Positions 5,986 through 8,094 of a stretch of DNA of 8,094 nt are shown piece after piece (position 1 is the stretch's first letter; each line of letters starts with the position of its first letter). A program made the translations under genes and the position numbers. Source of the DNA: JANLQX01 sp043775075 (GTDB lineage Bacteria; Actinomycetota; Acidimicrobiia; Acidimicrobiales; JANYDT01); the NCBI GenBank assembly GCA_043775075.1, contig JAYVSS010000191.1:1-8094 (forward strand), written 5' to 3'. The notes beneath the pieces were generated by a model. The model saw nothing but the letters and a program-made list of their open reading frames with translations. It did not search any database and was not told the DNA's origin.

Positions 5986-7176
5986 CTATCGCCGAGGTCG
6001 CTTCGAAGGTACGACCCAGAGCGCCTTGCTGATGTCCATGAGGCCGCTGAGATCGGCAACGTCGCGTGCGACCAGTGGAACCTCCACCACACATTCAGGA
6101 GGGTTCGATAGCCGCGCTCGCGCCGCACGCTCGGCGTCGGCGAGGGCAGCGAGATCGAGAAACGCTGCGCCCGCACGTTGCAGCGTTCGTCGATCGGTAG
6201 CGGTGATCGATTCAACGACGATCGATGCGTCGGTGAGGCGGGTGGCGAGTTGGCGGGTGTCGCTGTGCACGAAAGCTGCCGGGAGCGTTCGGTTCAGGAC
6301 GAGTCCGGCCACCGAAAGATGCCGACGACGCAACTCCGCCAAGAAGTACTCCGCTTCACGCAACGGTGCTGGTTCAAGCGAACTGACCACGAGGAAACGC
6401 GTTGTTGGTCTGTGCAGCAAGCGCTCCACCTCTGTTGCACGACGAACAAAACCGTCGTACATCGTCTGAAAGAGAAGGAAGAATTCAGCAATATCTGCGA
6501 GAAATTGGGAACCAAGAATACGGTCGGCTACTTGATAAAAGGGTTTCGCTGCTAGGTACCCGAGCCGACCTGCGCGCTCACCACCAAGACGATACGGCAG
6601 GGTAATCCATTTCAGTAATGATGAGGAGAAGAAGTCTGCCATGCGAGATGGCGCATCAAGAAAGTCCAGGGCATTTCTCGATGGAGGCGTATCGATAATG
6701 ATGAGGTCATAGCGACCAGATTGCTGTAGCCCGTGGAGGCGCTCCATGGCGATATAGTCATGGCTCTGCACGAATCGCTGGGTGATATTTCGGTACAGCT
6801 GATTGGTGAGAATTCGCTCAACGGTGGCGGGATCGGGCGCATGCTCTCGCACGAGATCGTCCCAGGAAGCCCCGGTGTCGAGCATCGCCGCCCAGAGCTC
6901 TGATCCAATGGGTGCGTCGAGGGCATCGGGGAGTTCCACCCGGCGCTCCACGTTGCCAAATGCTTCGAGCCCGAGGGCGTCGGCCAGGCGACGGGCGGGA
7001 TCGATGGTGAGAACGAGGACGCGGCCGCGTCCGTTGCGCACGGCGGCCATGGCCAGGGCGGCAGCCACGGTGGTTTTGCCTACGCCACCGGCCCCGCAAC
7101 ACAACACAACGTCGGTGCCGGCGAGTGCGGCGCCCAGGTCCTTCGAGGCGACGGCCGGACGCGTCGGCTTCTTCAT
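5986..7176 (-). CDS. ArsA/Get3-like P-loop ATPase, B-type partner (BagB/Rv3680-like)
   Basis: A 396-residue P-loop NTPase of the ArsA/Get3 family. P-loop GAGGVGKTT (28-36), switch-I region LTIDPARRLADALG (56-69), Walker B/switch II LIIIDTPPSRNALDFL (158-173) and VLNRTLP (293-299) are in order, followed by a hydrophobic helical region (about 179-245) and the actinobacterial C-terminal pattern CVVEVPLVARDVADLSGL (362-379). The only cysteines are 26, 27 and 362, so the arsenite-binding triad of ArsA is missing and arsenite export is unlikely. From memory the pair matches M. tuberculosis Rv3679-Rv3680, called BagA/BagB for bacterial Get3-like. The P-loop has Ala29 where the family signature lysine stands. 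The ATG at 7176 overlaps the upstream stop as ATGA and has GGGAG nine bases before it. A protein-targeting or membrane-lipid role is plausible but unproven. In older annotations it would be called 'arsenic-transporting ATPase'. Confidence 0.88.
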   Translation of the reverse strand: MKKPTRPAVASKDLGAALAGTDVVLCCGAGGVGKTTVAAALAMAAVRNGRGRVLVLTIDPARRLADALGLEAFGNVERRVELPDALDAPIGSELWAAMLDTGASWDDLVREHAPDPATVERILTNQLYRNITQRFVQSHDYIAMERLHGLQQSGRYDLIIIDTPPSRNALDFLDAPSRMADFFSSSLLKWITLPYRLGGERAGRLGYLAAKPFYQVADRILGSQFLADIAEFFLLFQTMYDGFVRRATEVERLLHRPTTRFLVVSSLEPAPLREAEYFLAELRRRHLSVAGLVLNRTLPAAFVHSDTRQLATRLTDASIVVESITATDRRTLQRAGAAFLDLAALADAERAARARLSNPPECVVEVPLVARDVADLSGLMDISKALWVVPSKRPRR

Positions 7177-8094
7177 GTGCCCATTCTCCCGAGCGAGAGT
7201 TCGTCGACAAGGTGGCCCGCCACCGCCCTGGTGATGGGAAGGCCGGGCGGTTTCGTGGTGATAGTGGGGACCAGTGCCAACGGACCCGACCAGGCGGCGA
7301 GGAGGCGATCAAGGTGCGGCGCCCGAGAGCGCACCAGTGCGTCGAGAAGTTCGGCCCCTTCGAGCACGTCGGCGAGCAGTGTCGGGTCAACCCCGCCCGG
7401 CTGACGCGCGTGGTTAGTGGACCCCGGCGACGATTGGCGGATCGCGCCTCTTTGCGACTTTGCGCGGAGTTTCGCCGACAGCTTGGCGATGGACTGGCCG
7501 TCGGACGGAGTCAGAGTCTGGGGGAGCAAGCGGTTGACGACGAGCGCCGCGCAGTCCATCGGGATGTCGGCACCAGCGCGATGGGCCGCATCACCGACGC
7601 CGAGACGAGCCAACAACTCGAGGCTTTCGTTGACCGCCAGCTCTTCGCTCGTGGTGGTGAGCACCACACCGGTTGATTCGGGATTCTGCAAGATATCGAG
7701 GATCCACGCCGTTTGCGAACGAATGAGGCCCACGCCAACAAGTTCATTGATCGCCTGCGGGGCACGAAGAAGACCGGCGATGTGGCCCGTGGCGGGCGCA
7801 TCGGCGATGACCAGGTCGTAGTTCTTCTCGCGCACTTCATATGCGAGCTTACCAATTGTGACAATCTCCCGAACGCCGGGCGCGGCGTTGGCGAGAAAAT
7901 CGAAGGCACTTGAGAGTGCGCCAACTCGAGTCACAAGGGGAATGCGAAGGTTTTGCCGGAGGTATTCCTTGAGCGATGCCTCGGGGTCCATGACCATGGC
8001 GTGAAGTCGGGGATGCAGCTCACGAGGAATAAATGTCAACCCATCCTGCGCTCGGGCGGAGCTGTTCTCGCCTTTCGCAGCGAGGGATTGACCG
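7173..8094 (-). CDS. ArsA/Get3-like P-loop ATPase, A-type partner (BagA/Rv3679-like), 5' end outside window
   Basis: The frame is open to the right edge, giving 306 visible residues. The N-terminal 20-50 residues, which should include the P-loop, lie outside the window. The visible start fits the region just after switch I (LTFIPRELHPRLHAM, then DPEASLKEYL). The switch II motif DLVIADAPATGHIAGLL, encoded around 7815-7765, is characteristic of the A subunit and recalls the D-A/T-P-T-G-H motif of Get3. VVNRLLP near 7550-7530 matches the adenine-binding loop. A TTG at 8039 can look like a start, but conserved-looking sequence continues above it, so it is internal. The stop overlaps the next gene's ATG (ATGA), which argues for coupled synthesis of the two ATPases in fixed ratio, as expected of a heteromer. 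No cysteine-based metal site is seen in the visible part apart from one Cys near 7553. Confidence 0.87.
   Translation of the reverse strand, partial: GQSLAAKGENSSARAQDGLTFIPRELHPRLHAMVMDPEASLKEYLRQNLRIPLVTRVGALSSAFDFLANAAPGVREIVTIGKLAYEVREKNYDLVIADAPATGHIAGLLRAPQAINELVGVGLIRSQTAWILDILQNPESTGVVLTTTSEELAVNESLELLARLGVGDAAHRAGADIPMDCAALVVNRLLPQTLTPSDGQSIAKLSAKLRAKSQRGAIRQSSPGSTNHARQPGGVDPTLLADVLEGAELLDALVRSRAPHLDRLLAAWSGPLALVPTITTKPPGLPITRAVAGHLVDELSLGRMGT
7186..7190 (-). promoter_or_regulatory. Ribosome binding site for the second ATPase gene
   Basis: GGGAG (7190-7186) on the minus strand lies 9 bases before the ATG at 7176, inside the end of the preceding gene. It supports this ATG as the start and is one of the few recognisable Shine-Dalgarno sequences in the window. 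Confidence 0.55.

Noticed and set aside
5433..6032. Plus-strand open frame of 199 codons opposite pdtaS
   Set aside because: Antisense to the sensor and PAS domains of a confident gene; composition is basic and low-complexity as expected of high-GC shadows.
5982..6215. 78-codon N-terminal extension of pdtaS
   Set aside because: It lies wholly inside the upstream ATPase gene in another frame and does not look like PdtaS sequence; ATG at 5981 gives the expected length and start.
8037..8039. TTG at 8039 as a start for the first ATPase
   Set aside because: The frame continues open to the window edge with family-like sequence, and starting here would leave out the P-loop, so the gene is simply cut by the window.

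Overview
The window reads as ordinary, tightly packed chromosomal DNA from a high-GC actinobacterium, most likely of the class Acidimicrobiia or a relative. Signs of this are the GC-rich codon usage, several GTG or apparently leaderless starts, a PdtaS-type sensor kinase, and a pair of ArsA/Get3-like ATPases of the kind mycobacteria and other actinobacteria carry. The assignment is by familiarity of the proteins, not by a search. No RNA gene, insertion sequence, CRISPR array, prophage or integration signature was seen. No gene-free stretch exceeds about 140 bases.

Layout. Left edge: the 5' part of etfB (minus strand, running off the window) faces away from a YegS/LCB5-type lipid kinase gene (plus). 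Their 136-base shared intergenic region holds a near-perfect 11-bp inverted repeat. The kinase gene converges with a two-gene minus-strand unit: a cytosolic glycerophosphodiester phosphodiesterase followed 5 bases later by a class I SAM-dependent methyltransferase. The phosphodiesterase is divergent from a class III (CaiB/BaiF) CoA-transferase, and between them the two likely -10 elements lie on top of each other in a small palindrome. The CoA-transferase gene converges with a three-gene minus-strand operon that fills the right half. In transcription order it is an ArsA/Get3-like ATPase (its 5' end lies outside the window), a second ArsA/Get3-like ATPase (ATGA overlap), and the sensor kinase pdtaS (4-base gap).

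How the genes fit together. The left half has a lipid and acyl-CoA flavour: electron transfer from acyl-CoA dehydrogenases (EtfB), phosphorylation of diacylglycerol or a similar lipid, hydrolysis of glycerophosphodiesters, and transfer of CoA between acids. These genes lie in separate transcription units, so a shared pathway is only an inference. The right half links a heteromeric Get3-like ATPase pair with a cytosolic stress-sensing histidine kinase in one translationally coupled operon; this is the most noteworthy arrangement here. The second ATPase has lost the signature lysine of its P-loop, and the kinase lacks the paired cysteines remembered from the mycobacterial PdtaS sensor domain. 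I did not find a clearly new biological system.
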